From: an uncultured Mucispirillum sp.
Lineage (GTDB): Bacteria; Chrysiogenota; Deferribacteres; Deferribacterales; Mucispirillaceae
NCBI GenBank assembly: GCA_944323205.1
Contig: CALURO010000005.1
Span: forward strand, 1 to 64,000
Reading direction: 5' to 3'
DNA: 64,000 nt
Shown: positions 55,667 to 64,000 of the stretch, piece by piece
How positions within the stretch are numbered: the first letter of the stretch is position 1
How the letters are laid out: every line of letters starts with the position of its first letter
Program-made: the position numbers and the translations under genes
The notes under the pieces: model-generated
The model's input: the letters and a program-made list of their open reading frames with translations, nothing else
What the model was told of the DNA's origin: nothing
The model's database searches: none

Positions 55667-56776
55667 ATGTTTGCTAAATTTAAAAAATATCTATTAGAAA
55701 CTGATTATGTGCTTTTAGCTGCTGTTTTATGTCTTGCAGGTATTGGAATTGTTTCAATATACAGTGCTGGCTATAACCCATATACTGGTGAGACTGACGC
55801 TTTTTATAAAAGACAGCTTATGTGGCTTGCACTTGGTATTATTTCTTTTTTCGTTATGAGCTATGTAAATTACAGGAAAATTATTAGATTTACACCTTTC
55901 ATCTATGGTGCAGGTCTTATTCTTCTTTTAATAGTTTTAGTATTAGGGCATATTAAAATGGGAGCTCAAAGATGGATAGGTATAGGACCTTTAAGACTGC
56001 AGCCTTCAGAAATATTTAAAATAATATGGGTTATATCTCTTGCATGGCTTTTTATGGATTTTAACGGCAAAAGACTTAGTTTAATAAAGATACTCCAAAA
56101 ATCATGGATGTTAATTCCACCATTTTTATTAGTGTTTTCTCAGCCTGATTTAGGAACTGCATTAACTTATGTAGCTGTATGGGGTATGCTTCTACTTATG
56201 CTTGGAGTGCAGCGTCATGTATTTATTATTGCATTAATAGCAGTTGTAATTTTGATACCTGTTGGCTGGCAGCATTTGCATGATTATCAACAGACAAGGG
56301 TAAAAGTATTTCTTGGATTAGTGCAGGATAAGCAAGGGGATGGATACCATGCTGAGCAGTCAAAAGTGGCAGTTGGAAGTGGCGGTATTAATGGTAAAGG
56401 ATTTCTTGGTGGAACTCAGGCTCATTTGAGCTTTTTGCCTGAAAGTCATACAGACTTTATATATTCCGTTATTAATGAAGAACAGGGGCTTATTGGCGGC
56501 ACTGTTGTAATTTTACTTTTTCTTTTTTTAATATTTAAAATATTTAATATTGCAATAAAAACAAAGGAAGCATCGGGTAAGCTGATTGCTATGGCTGTAG
56601 GCTGTTATATATTTTTTCAGTTTATTATTAATGCAGGTATGACTGTTGGTATGGTACCTATTGTTGGTATTCCTATGCCTTTTGTTAGCTATGGTGGTAC
56701 ATCTCTGCTTTCTTTTTTTACAATGATTGGTATAGTTAACTCTATACATTTAAGACGATATTCTATAATAGAATAA
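55667..56776 (+). CDS. rodA: Peptidoglycan glycosyltransferase RodA
   Basis: 369 residues with ten membrane segments of the SEDS family: MGAQRWIGIGPLRLQPSE and SQPDLGTALTYVAVWG (with the catalytic-loop Asp), and VGIPMPFVSYGGTSLL near the end. It is the polymerase partner of the PBP2 coded 11 bases upstream. Confidence 0.96.
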   Translation: MFAKFKKYLLETDYVLLAAVLCLAGIGIVSIYSAGYNPYTGETDAFYKRQLMWLALGIISFFVMSYVNYRKIIRFTPFIYGAGLILLLIVLVLGHIKMGAQRWIGIGPLRLQPSEIFKIIWVISLAWLFMDFNGKRLSLIKILQKSWMLIPPFLLVFSQPDLGTALTYVAVWGMLLLMLGVQRHVFIIALIAVVILIPVGWQHLHDYQQTRVKVFLGLVQDKQGDGYHAEQSKVAVGSGGINGKGFLGGTQAHLSFLPESHTDFIYSVINEEQGLIGGTVVILLFLFLIFKIFNIAIKTKEASGKLIAMAVGCYIFFQFIINAGMTVGMVPIVGIPMPFVSYGGTSLLSFFTMIGIVNSIHLRRYSIIE

Positions 56777-56786
56777 AGGGATAAAA

Positions 56787-59186
56787 ATGAATATAAAAGA
56801 ACTTATAAATGTTTCCAAACCAGCCAGATATATTGGCGGAGAACTTAATTCTGTCATTAAAAATGATAATAACTTATTAAGTTTTTGTTTAATATTTCCA
56901 GATATTTATGAAATAGGCTCAAGCCATGTAGGTTATAAACTGCTTTATGAAAGAGTAAATCAATCAGATACAGTGTACTGCCAGCGTTTTTTTGCTCCAT
57001 GGAAAGATGCTCTTGATTATTTTGGAAAAGATATATTTAGAAGTCTTGAAAAATCAATGCTGCTTTCAGAGTTTGATGTATTAGGATTTTCCATACATTA
57101 TGAAATGAGCTATACTACTGTTTTAGCCATATTAAAATATGCTGGTATCCCGTATAAAACAGCAGATAGAAATGAAAATTATCCAATTATCATGGCAGGG
57201 GGCTCATGTACATATAATCCTGCACCACTTTTGCCATTTATTGATATTTTTTATATTGGTGAAGGTGATATAAACCTTAGGAAAGTTTTAGAGCAAATAA
57301 AAGATTTAAAAGATAAAAATACACCACGGAAAGAGATATTAACTGTATTAAATCAATATCCATTTTTATATATCCCTAGTATAGAAAAAGATAAGAAAGT
57401 AATGCGCGACATATATTTAGATTTTAATAAAAGTGATTTCAATTATGCACCTGTTGTACCGTTAATTCCGGCAATACAAGATAGAGTTTCTGTAGAGATA
57501 GCAAGGGGCTGTACTGCAGGGTGCAGGTTTTGTCAGGCAGGTATGATATACAGACCTGTAAGAGAAAGAAATACAGATAATATAGTTTCTGATGTATTAA
57601 ATCAGATTGAAAAAACAGGTCATCAGGAAGTATCTCTGCTTTCACTTTCTACAGGTGATTTTTCTCAGATAGAGCCTTTAATATTAAATTTAAATAAAAA
57701 GCTGTCATCAGAAAATGTTTCATTATCAACACCGTCATTAAGAGCAAGCAGTGTTTCAGAAACATTATTTAAAGAAATATCAAAAGTTCGCAAGTCTGGG
57801 TTTACAATAGCTCCAGAAGCTGGTACTCAGAGAATGAGAGATATTATTAATAAAAATTTATCTGAAGAAGATATTTTATCTGCAGTAAGACTGGCAGCTG
57901 AAAATGGATATACAAGTGTTAAGCTGTATTTTATGATTGGTCTGCCTTATGAAACAGATGAAGATATTATTGGTATTGCAGATACCGCTTCAAAAATAAA
58001 AAAAGCTGTGCAGGAAGTAAAAAAAGGCTCTTTTGATATTTCTGTATCAGTTTCTCACTTTGTGCCAAAGCCCCACACTCCATTTCAAAGGTTTGGACAG
58101 GTGGCAAAAAGTGAGCTTGAGCGCAGAATGTATATGCTAAAAGATGAGCTTAGAAAAAGAAAATTTAAATTTAAGTTTCATGATACAAGAATGAGTCTTT
58201 TAGAGGCATTTTTATCTCGTGGTGATGAAAATGTGTCTAAAGCATTAGAATATGTTGCAGAACATGGGTTTTATCTTGATGCATGGGACGATTTTGTAGA
58301 CTATAATAAATGGACAGAGCTGTGTAATGAAATAGGGATTGATATATATGCAGTGGCAGAAAAAGGATATCAGGAAAATGATATTTTACCATGGTCTAAT
58401 ATATTAACCGGTGTAAATGATAAGTTTTATAAAAAAGAAATAGAAAAAGCAGAGCAGGCTCAGGCAACTATTGACTGCAGAAATGGCAGATGTTCTGCAT
58501 GCGGTGTATGTGATTTTAAAACATTAGAGCCGCAGAAATCAGAAAATATTACTGATATTTTTCCAAAAGTAAAAGAGAATAATGCAATTTGCCAGTATGA
58601 AATAGTTTATGAAAAATTTGGCAAAGGCATATTTTTCTCTGCTCTTGATTTAAATAGAATATTTATCCACAGCCTGCTTGTAAGTGGTGTTGAATTATCA
58701 TATAGTCAGGGATTTAATCCACATCCTAAAATAAATACATGGATTCCTTTACCTGTTGGTATGGAAGGTAAAAATGAAATTATGAGTTTTGAATCAGCTG
58801 CTCTTAATATGAATATGTTTATAGAAATTTTTAATAAAAACTTACCAGAGGGTTTAAAGGCAAAAAGTATAAAGCAGATAAATACAATGAAAACTGGTAC
58901 TGAATTTATTTCTACTTATAAATTAGCTGATGAAACTAATAATGTATTTAAAAAGCTAAAAAGAGAACATAAATTATTGTACAGTAAAAAAGATAAAAAA
59001 GGCGGACTGAAAGCTGTAAATATAGAAGATTATTTAGTTGATTATAATGAAGAAAATGGTATTATAATATTAAAAACAGGTAATGCCGGCGGGTTTAATT
59101 TAATTGAGCTTATGCGTCAGTACATGCCACTGCATAATATTAATATATCAAGGTTACAGGTGAAAAAAGATGACTCCTGCAGATAA
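56787..59186 (+). CDS. B12-binding radical SAM protein fused to DUF2344
   Basis: 799 residues of the TIGR03960 family: an N-terminal cobalamin-binding-like fold, a radical SAM core with Cys242, Cys246 and Cys249 (GCTAGCRFCQ), and a C-terminal TIGR03936/DUF2344 domain (about 595-799; FSALDLNRIFIHSLLVSGVELSYSQGFNPHPK). Cysteines around 565-572 (CRNGRCSACGVCDF) could hold a second cluster. This fusion often lies near rng/rodA genes. Substrate unknown. It overlaps the next gene by 17 bases. Confidence 0.9.
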   Translation: MNIKELINVSKPARYIGGELNSVIKNDNNLLSFCLIFPDIYEIGSSHVGYKLLYERVNQSDTVYCQRFFAPWKDALDYFGKDIFRSLEKSMLLSEFDVLGFSIHYEMSYTTVLAILKYAGIPYKTADRNENYPIIMAGGSCTYNPAPLLPFIDIFYIGEGDINLRKVLEQIKDLKDKNTPRKEILTVLNQYPFLYIPSIEKDKKVMRDIYLDFNKSDFNYAPVVPLIPAIQDRVSVEIARGCTAGCRFCQAGMIYRPVRERNTDNIVSDVLNQIEKTGHQEVSLLSLSTGDFSQIEPLILNLNKKLSSENVSLSTPSLRASSVSETLFKEISKVRKSGFTIAPEAGTQRMRDIINKNLSEEDILSAVRLAAENGYTSVKLYFMIGLPYETDEDIIGIADTASKIKKAVQEVKKGSFDISVSVSHFVPKPHTPFQRFGQVAKSELERRMYMLKDELRKRKFKFKFHDTRMSLLEAFLSRGDENVSKALEYVAEHGFYLDAWDDFVDYNKWTELCNEIGIDIYAVAEKGYQENDILPWSNILTGVNDKFYKKEIEKAEQAQATIDCRNGRCSACGVCDFKTLEPQKSENITDIFPKVKENNAICQYEIVYEKFGKGIFFSALDLNRIFIHSLLVSGVELSYSQGFNPHPKINTWIPLPVGMEGKNEIMSFESAALNMNMFIEIFNKNLPEGLKAKSIKQINTMKTGTEFISTYKLADETNNVFKKLKREHKLLYSKKDKKGGLKAVNIEDYLVDYNEENGIIILKTGNAGGFNLIELMRQYMPLHNINISRLQVKKDDSCR

Positions 59187-59967
59187 AGATAAAATATATA
59201 TTTTTTTAGAATATTTGTATAACTTTTATAATAATAAAGCATATATTTATTCTGATCCCATAAGATTTCCACATGAAATAAAAGGGGATACAGAATTTAT
59301 TGCTTTTACTGCAGCATCATTTGCTTATGGAAATATGAAAGCAATACAAGGTTTTTTGTATAAATATTTTGAAAATGCAGGAAGTTATATTTCAAACTTA
59401 AACACTGAAATTAATAACAGCCTTTACTATAGATTTCAGACAAAAGAAGATGTTGCAGCATATTCTAATCTAATGAAAAAAGTTTATGATAAATATGGCA
59501 GTATATATGGTCTTTTTAAAGCAGCAAATGCTGTATCTGTTGAAAATATTGATAAAGGTATAATACTTCTTCGCTCATATTTAGATGAAATAACTCAAGG
59601 CCTTAATTTTTTACTGCCAGTGCCTGGTAAATCTGCTTCTAAGCGTTTATATATGTTTTTACGATGGATGGTTAGAAAAGATGAAGTAGATTTTGGTTTT
59701 TGGAGTGAATTTAATAAAAAAAGCCTGTATATGCCATCAGATACTCATATACTTCGTTTAGCATATAATTTAGGTATAATAGAAAAAAATGAAAAAGGTA
59801 AGAAAGCGGTTATTAAGGTAACTGATTTTTTTAGGGAGCTAAACCCTGAAGATCCAGCAAAATATGATTTTTCTTTGACTAGGTTAGGGATTATAAGTGG
59901 TTGTCAGTATTCAGAAACTGATATCTGTGATAAATGTTTTCATAAAAAAGTTTGTCTTTTCCATTGA
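59170..59967 (+). CDS. TIGR02757/DUF2400 family protein
   Basis: 265 residues. Diagnostic features are PIRFPHEIKGDTEFIAFTAASFAYGN near the start, LRWMVRKDEVDFGFW, and a C-terminal cysteine-rich end (CQYSETDICDKCFHKKVC) suggesting an iron-sulfur or zinc site like that of HhH DNA glycosylases. The fold appears related to endonuclease III-type glycosylases, but the activity is not established. Confidence 0.85.
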   Translation: MTPADKDKIYIFLEYLYNFYNNKAYIYSDPIRFPHEIKGDTEFIAFTAASFAYGNMKAIQGFLYKYFENAGSYISNLNTEINNSLYYRFQTKEDVAAYSNLMKKVYDKYGSIYGLFKAANAVSVENIDKGIILLRSYLDEITQGLNFLLPVPGKSASKRLYMFLRWMVRKDEVDFGFWSEFNKKSLYMPSDTHILRLAYNLGIIEKNEKGKKAVIKVTDFFRELNPEDPAKYDFSLTRLGIISGCQYSETDICDKCFHKKVCLFH

Positions 59968-60017
59968 CTTTTTTTGAAAAAGAGATAAATTTAGTATTAA
60001 TTAAAAGGAGGCTAATT

Positions 60018-60335
60018 ATGGCATTAGAATTTAATGAAAACAATTTTAAAGAAGAGGTTTTAAACAGTGACAAACCTGTTCTTGTAGACTTTTGGGCTGC
60101 ATGGTGTGGACCTTGCAAATTACTTGGACCGACTATTGATGAATTACACAAAGAATTAGATGGTAAAGTAAAAGTTGGTAAAGTAAATGTTGATGAAAAC
60201 CAAAACTTAGCTGCACAGTTTGGTGTTATGAGCATTCCAACTGTTATTATCATGAAAGGTGGTAAAATTGTTGAGCAATTTATTGGTATGCAGCCAAAAG
60301 GCATATATGTTGAAGCATTAAATAAATATATGTAA
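60018..60335 (+). CDS. trxA: Thioredoxin
   Basis: 105 residues with WCGPCK in FWAAWCGPC and the cis-proline in MSIPTVIIM. Start at 60018 has AGGAGG six bases upstream; a longer frame from 59952 has none. It has a strong terminator after it, so can be the only active thioredoxin partner in the window for the TrxB at 26801. Confidence 0.95.
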   Translation: MALEFNENNFKEEVLNSDKPVLVDFWAAWCGPCKLLGPTIDELHKELDGKVKVGKVNVDENQNLAAQFGVMSIPTVIIMKGGKIVEQFIGMQPKGIYVEALNKYM

Positions 60336-60377
60336 TATTTATTTGTTAGCTTTATTTAAGATATTTATATAAATTTT

Positions 60378-60412
60378 AAAAACCTAAGTTTCTTGTAAAC
60401 TTAGGTTTTTAT
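60378..60412 (+). terminator. Terminator of trxA
   Basis: A 14-bp perfect stem (AAAAACCTAAGTTT with AAACTTAGGTTTTT) around CTTGT, ending in a T-run. Confidence 0.9.
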
Positions 60413-60423
60413 CTTAAAGTTTT

Positions 60424-60476
60424 GAGCCTGTTAAAAAAAGTCTGTAAATTCAGTTTTCTATAACTTTATTTTTACA
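60424..60476. mobile_element. Solo terminal end of the IS256-family element
   Basis: About 53 bases nearly identical to the inverted right end at 38502-38554: GAGCCTGTT, seven As, then a shared 22-base block starting GTCTGTAAATTCAG, and a further ATTTTTACA. No transposase is next to it, so it is a leftover of an excised or deleted copy, or a small non-autonomous element. Confidence 0.75.
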
Positions 60477-60535
60477 GCACTTCGTTATTATTAGTTATTA
60501 TTTCAGCAACAGTTGTTTATTCTGCAAAGAAGAAT

Positions 60536-60565
60536 ACTGCTACCCATATGGATATAGGCAGCAGT
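60536..60565 (-). terminator. Possible terminator of clpB
   Basis: On the minus strand ACTGCTGCC pairs with GGTAGCAGT (nine pairs, one G-U) around a 12-base loop, followed by ATTCTTCTTT, 12 bases downstream of the clpB stop. The U-tract is interrupted, so only moderately sure. Confidence 0.55.
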
Positions 60566-60576
60566 GGTTAAGATTT

Positions 60577-63174
60577 TTATTTAATTACTATTTTTCCGTC
60601 TTTTGCTGTAAGATGAATAGTAGTATTTGGTTTAGTTTCGCCTTTAATGATACTTTCAGCAACTAAGTTTTCTATCATTCTTTGAACTGCCCGTTTCATA
60701 GGCCTTGCACCAAATGTTACATCATATCCGCTTTGTACAATTAAATCTACAGCGCTGTCATCTACCTTTAACCCAACAGGAAGTTCTGCCAGCCGTTTTG
60801 CTACACCTTTAATTAAAAGTCTTGCGATTTCTGCAATATTTTCTTTTGTTAATGGGTGGAATACTATAATATCATCAACCCTGTTTAAAAATTCAGGTTT
60901 GAAATACATAGAAAGCTCATTCATAGCAATCTGATTTATTTTTGCATATTTTTCTTCCATAGAGCCATCATGTGAAAACTCTTCCATAATATGCTGAGAA
61001 GCTACATTTGATGTCATAATAACTACTGTATTCTTAAAATTTACAACCCTGCCTTTAGAATCAGTTAATCTTCCATCATCTAAAAGCTGAAGCAGAATAT
61101 TAAATACATCTGGGTGAGCTTTTTCTATTTCATCAAGCAGTATTACAGAATAAGGGCGTCTGCGGACTTTTTCAGTTAACTGACCGCCTTCTTCATAACC
61201 AACATATCCTGGAGGCGCACCAATTAATTTAGCCACAGAGTGTTTCTCCATATATTCGCTCATATCTATACGAATTAAAGCGTCTTCTGTATCAAATAAA
61301 AATTCTGCCAATGCTTTTGCAAGTTCAGTTTTACCAACACCAGTAGGGCCAAGGAATATAAATGAACCCATAGGTTTTTTTGGGTCGTTAAGCCCAGCAC
61401 GGCTTCTTCTAACTGCTTCGCTTATTGCTTTAATCGCTACATCTTGCCCTATAACTCTTTTATGGAGATAGCTTTCCATATTAAGCAGTTTATCAGCTTC
61501 TTCTTCTAAAAGTTTTGTTACAGGTACGCCAGTCCATCTTGAAACAACTTCTGCAATATCTTCTTCATCAACTTCTTCTTTAAGCATAGCTTTTCCATGC
61601 TGTATATTTTTAAGTTTTTCAGTAACTTCTTCTTGTTTTTTAGCAAGTTCAACAAGAGTGCCGTATTTTAACTGGCTGGCTTTTTCTAGATCGCCACTTC
61701 TTTCAGCAAGTTCTGCTTGATGTTTTGTATTTTCTATTTCTTCTTTAATATCCCGTGACTGTTTAATAATATTTTTTTCATTATTCCACTGAGTAGAAAG
61801 TGTGCCTATTTTTTCTTTTAAGTCACTTAATTCTTTTTCAATATTTTCGCATCTTGTTTTAGATGCTGCGTCAGTTTCTTTTTTAAGAGCCTGCCTTTCT
61901 ATTTCCAGCTGTCTAGCGCGTCTTTCAAGTTCATCAAGTTCTGCAGGCATACTGTCTATTTCCATTCTTAAGCGTGCAGTTGCTTCATCTATTAAGTCTA
62001 TTGCTTTATCCGGCATAAATCTATCAGCAATGTATTTATTAGCTAAATGGGCAGCAGCGACTAATGCACTGTCTTTTATTCTAACACCATGGTGGATTTC
62101 ATATTTTTCTTTTAAACCACGCAGAATAGAAACAGTATCTTCTACAGATGGTTCTTTAACCATAACAGGCTGAAATCTTCTTTCAAGTGCTGCATCTTTT
62201 TCAATATATTTTTTATATTCATCAAGTGTTGTAGCACCAATGCAGTGCAGTTCACCTCTTGCAAGAGATGGTTTTAAAATATTTGCTGCATCCATTGCCC
62301 CATCAGTTGCCCCAGCACCTACAAGAGTATGGATTTCATCAATAAATAATATTATTTCTCCATTTGATTCTTTAATTTCTTTTAATATGGCTTTAAGCCT
62401 GTCTTCAAATTCGCCTCTGTATTTTGTACCTGCAATTAAGCCACCCATATCTAATACAGCAATAACTTTATTTTTAAGGCTTTCAGGAATATCGCCACTT
62501 ACAATCCTTTGTGCAAGCCCTTCAGCAATAGCTGTTTTACCAACACCAGGTTCGCCAATTAATACTGGGTTGTTTTTAGTTCTTCTTGATAATACATGTA
62601 TTACTCGTCTTATTTCTTCATCTCTGCCTATTACAGGGTCAAGTTTTCCATTTCTTGCTGCCTCAGTTAAATTAATAGTGTATTTTTCAAGAGTGTTCAT
62701 TTTTTCTTCTGGGTTTTGGTCAACTATTTTACTGCTGCCTCTTATCTCTTTGATTGCTTTATTAATATTTTTTTCGTCAATGCCATAACCTGCAAATATT
62801 TTTCTTAAAGAATAACCAGCATTTTCAACAGCCCCTAAAAGCAAATGTTCTGTTGAAACATATTCATCACCCATTTTTTTAGCAGTATCAAAAGCATAAT
62901 CTATAGCTTTTTGAGCATCAGGTGATAAGGTTGGCTGCATAGAGCCTGAAACTTTTGGCAGAGTATCAAGTATTGATTTAATTTCTGCTGCTGCCATGTC
63001 AGGATTTACGCCAAGTTTTTGCAGAAGGGGACGAATAAGCCCGTCCTGCTGAGTAAGTACAGTATAAGTTAAATGTTCCACTTGAAGCATTTGGTGGGAT
63101 AAACTTTCTGCTAATTTTACAGTATCTTGCAAAGCTTCTTGTGCTTTGATTGTCATTTTGTTGTAGTTAATCAT
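60577..63174 (-). CDS. clpB: ClpB disaggregase
   Basis: 865 residues, full length. The Clp N domain (about 1-145), first AAA module with GEPGVGKTAI, the long coiled-coil middle domain (about 400-530), and the second AAA module with GPTGVGKTEL and the R-finger region ALDDGRLTDSKGR-like LLDDGRLTD are visible. It rescues aggregated proteins with DnaK. It follows hspR by 14 bases. Confidence 0.97.
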   Translation of the reverse strand: MINYNKMTIKAQEALQDTVKLAESLSHQMLQVEHLTYTVLTQQDGLIRPLLQKLGVNPDMAAAEIKSILDTLPKVSGSMQPTLSPDAQKAIDYAFDTAKKMGDEYVSTEHLLLGAVENAGYSLRKIFAGYGIDEKNINKAIKEIRGSSKIVDQNPEEKMNTLEKYTINLTEAARNGKLDPVIGRDEEIRRVIHVLSRRTKNNPVLIGEPGVGKTAIAEGLAQRIVSGDIPESLKNKVIAVLDMGGLIAGTKYRGEFEDRLKAILKEIKESNGEIILFIDEIHTLVGAGATDGAMDAANILKPSLARGELHCIGATTLDEYKKYIEKDAALERRFQPVMVKEPSVEDTVSILRGLKEKYEIHHGVRIKDSALVAAAHLANKYIADRFMPDKAIDLIDEATARLRMEIDSMPAELDELERRARQLEIERQALKKETDAASKTRCENIEKELSDLKEKIGTLSTQWNNEKNIIKQSRDIKEEIENTKHQAELAERSGDLEKASQLKYGTLVELAKKQEEVTEKLKNIQHGKAMLKEEVDEEDIAEVVSRWTGVPVTKLLEEEADKLLNMESYLHKRVIGQDVAIKAISEAVRRSRAGLNDPKKPMGSFIFLGPTGVGKTELAKALAEFLFDTEDALIRIDMSEYMEKHSVAKLIGAPPGYVGYEEGGQLTEKVRRRPYSVILLDEIEKAHPDVFNILLQLLDDGRLTDSKGRVVNFKNTVVIMTSNVASQHIMEEFSHDGSMEEKYAKINQIAMNELSMYFKPEFLNRVDDIIVFHPLTKENIAEIARLLIKGVAKRLAELPVGLKVDDSAVDLIVQSGYDVTFGARPMKRAVQRMIENLVAESIIKGETKPNTTIHLTAKDGKIVIK

Positions 63175-63188
63175 AGTAAATATAACCT

Positions 63189-63554
63189 CTACTTTTCTCT
63201 TTCTATTTTTATGGTCTGGATATTATTTGTATTTCTGCCCATAATAGACATATCCTCACCGTATTTTGATTGAATATTTGTTTCAATCTGAAGTATTTTT
63301 TTATTTAATAGTTTTATCTGTTCCTGCATATTCAATATCAGCTCAACCCCAGCAAGATTTACTCCATGCTGCTGAGTTAATGTTTTAATAAATTTTAATT
63401 TTTCTATATCATTTTCTGAATAAATCCTGTTTTTTCCATCAACCCTGCAGGGTACTACAAGACCTAAACGCTCATACTGTCTTAATGTCTGAGGGTGAAG
63501 TCCTAATATTTCAGAAGCAATGCTTATCATATATTTAGGTGAATTATTATCCAT
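63189..63554 (-). CDS. hspR: HspR-type MerR repressor of heat-shock genes
   Basis: 121 residues with a MerR-type HTH (MISIASEILGLHPQTLRQYERLGLV and NRIYSENDIEKL) typical of HspR, which represses dnaK/clpB operons by binding HAIR elements. It lies between dnaJ and clpB, the usual HspR position. The operator would lie upstream of dnaJ, outside the window. Confidence 0.9.
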   Translation of the reverse strand: MDNNSPKYMISIASEILGLHPQTLRQYERLGLVVPCRVDGKNRIYSENDIEKLKFIKTLTQQHGVNLAGVELILNMQEQIKLLNKKILQIETNIQSKYGEDMSIMGRNTNNIQTIKIEREK

Positions 63555-63564
63555 AATATACCTT

Positions 63565-64000
63565 CTATATAGTTCCTTTTGCTACAATATCACTTCTATC
63601 AATTTTTGGGCTTAGGTTTTGTGCTTTTGTAAGCAGTTCTTTTACATTATCACTAAGTTTTTCTGGAGCTTTAATATTAATTACAACATATAAATCTCCA
63701 TTAACATTTTTTCGTAAAACAGGCATTCCTTTACCTTTAAGTCTTAATTTCTGCCCACTTTTTACACCAGCAGGAATACTTAAATTAACAGCACCATAAG
63801 GGGTAGGGACAGTTAATTTTGTTCCAAGAGCAGCTTCAAAAATATCTATATCAATTTTTATAGTTAAGTCGCTGCCGTTTCTTTCATATACTGGGCTGTC
63901 AATAACTGTAGTTTTAATATATAAATCACCTTCTGGAGCACCATTTTCTCCAGCATTTCCTTTACCAGCAACTCTTATTTTAGAGTCATTATCAATACCA
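63565..64000 (-). CDS. DnaJ-family co-chaperone (partial, C-terminal part)
   Basis: The stop is at 63565; at least 144 codons run to the window edge. The end shows the DnaJ C-terminal domains: DSPVYERNGSDLTIKIDI, then LGTKLTVPTPYGAVNLSIPAG and KGKGMPVLRKNVNGDLYVVI. No zinc finger is seen in the part present, so it may be DnaJ or a CbpA-type protein. It lies 10 bases before hspR, so dnaJ-hspR-clpB is one unit. Confidence 0.9.
   Translation of the reverse strand, partial: GIDNDSKIRVAGKGNAGENGAPEGDLYIKTTVIDSPVYERNGSDLTIKIDIDIFEAALGTKLTVPTPYGAVNLSIPAGVKSGQKLRLKGKGMPVLRKNVNGDLYVVINIKAPEKLSDNVKELLTKAQNLSPKIDRSDIVAKGTI

Noticed and set aside
60483-60572. A plus-strand reading LLLVIISATVVYSAKKN ending at TAA, looking like the tail of a membrane protein after the IS end
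   Set aside because: No start or ribosome site, and the region is better explained as a clpB terminator hairpin next to the solo IS end.
1-64000. CRISPR array, prophage, toxin-antitoxin pair or rRNA operon
   Set aside because: No regular spaced repeats, no phage genes, no paired small genes of toxin type and no rRNA sequences were seen.

Overview
The window is about 31% GC by eye, gene-dense and free of prophage or CRISPR. It looks like the chromosome of a Gram-negative anaerobe with respiratory metabolism. Supporting signs are lipoprotein and Tat signals, several multiheme c-type cytochromes, a menaquinone (futalosine-type) mqnA, a Rieske/cytochrome b complex, three TorD-like chaperones, an mreBCD-mrdA-rodA block and an HspR-ClpB heat-shock block. 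The combination best fits the Deferribacterota, and a gut Mucispirillum-like organism is my guess (inference, not verified).

Layout. 1-9,150: lipoprotein flavocytochrome c (fumarate-reductase type), a polar amino-acid ABC transporter with a YbaK-type deacylase, a TorD-like protein, an orphan TAXI binding protein, mtnA plus a class II aldolase, and a second TorD-like protein. 9,300-11,500: mqnA, an SspB-like adaptor and an orphan Opp/Dpp-type ATPase. 11,575-20,453: a respiratory locus. On the minus strand run a Psr/Phs-like molybdoenzyme, a four-cluster ferredoxin, a membrane cytochrome b, Rieske protein, cytochrome b, a cytochrome b C-terminal subunit with no in-frame standard start, and a tetraheme cytochrome c. 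Divergent from it is a tandem-rhodanese lipoprotein, then a third TorD. 20,600-26,000: tRNA(CAU), nif3-like, zinc-ribbon coiled coil, TPR lipoprotein, small membrane protein. 26,000-33,330 (minus): a long compact operon from a Trm112-like protein through nnr, tsaE, valS, a cysteine-free thioredoxin-fold protein and trxB to rsmI. 33,430-36,200: tRNA-Gly, an aromatic-rich leader ORF, a degenerate TrpC/TrpF-like fusion and an intact trpB without trpA. 36,200-38,560: unknown small genes and an IS256-family remnant. 38,586-42,317: MerR, IHF/HU, a SPOR-like membrane protein, EF-G-like GTPase. 42,500-46,990: RRM protein, PepSY-like protein and an iron-uptake block (DtxR-FeoA fusion, feoB, Cys-rich FeoB partner). 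47,081-51,462: dnaG, rpoD, ogt, molbindin, tRNA-Leu. 51,556-60,335: cell-shape genes, radical SAM protein, TIGR02757, trxA. 60,424-64,000: a solo IS end, clpB, hspR, dnaJ (cut by the window edge).

The most unusual points are: (i) one apparent operon joining a sulfur-type molybdoenzyme to a Rieske/cytochrome b module; (ii) a cytochrome b subunit that needs one extra A in an A7 run, or slippage, to be read from its ATG; (iii) a decayed but open TrpC-TrpF fusion in front of a lone trpB, behind a 35-codon ORF with nine aromatic residues in its codons 14-30; (iv) a DtxR-FeoA fusion with a perfect internal Shine-Dalgarno that could also make free FeoA; and (v) matching DtxR-like half-site pairs upstream of the regulator and of feoB. 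All functional statements are from reading the sequence; no database search was run.
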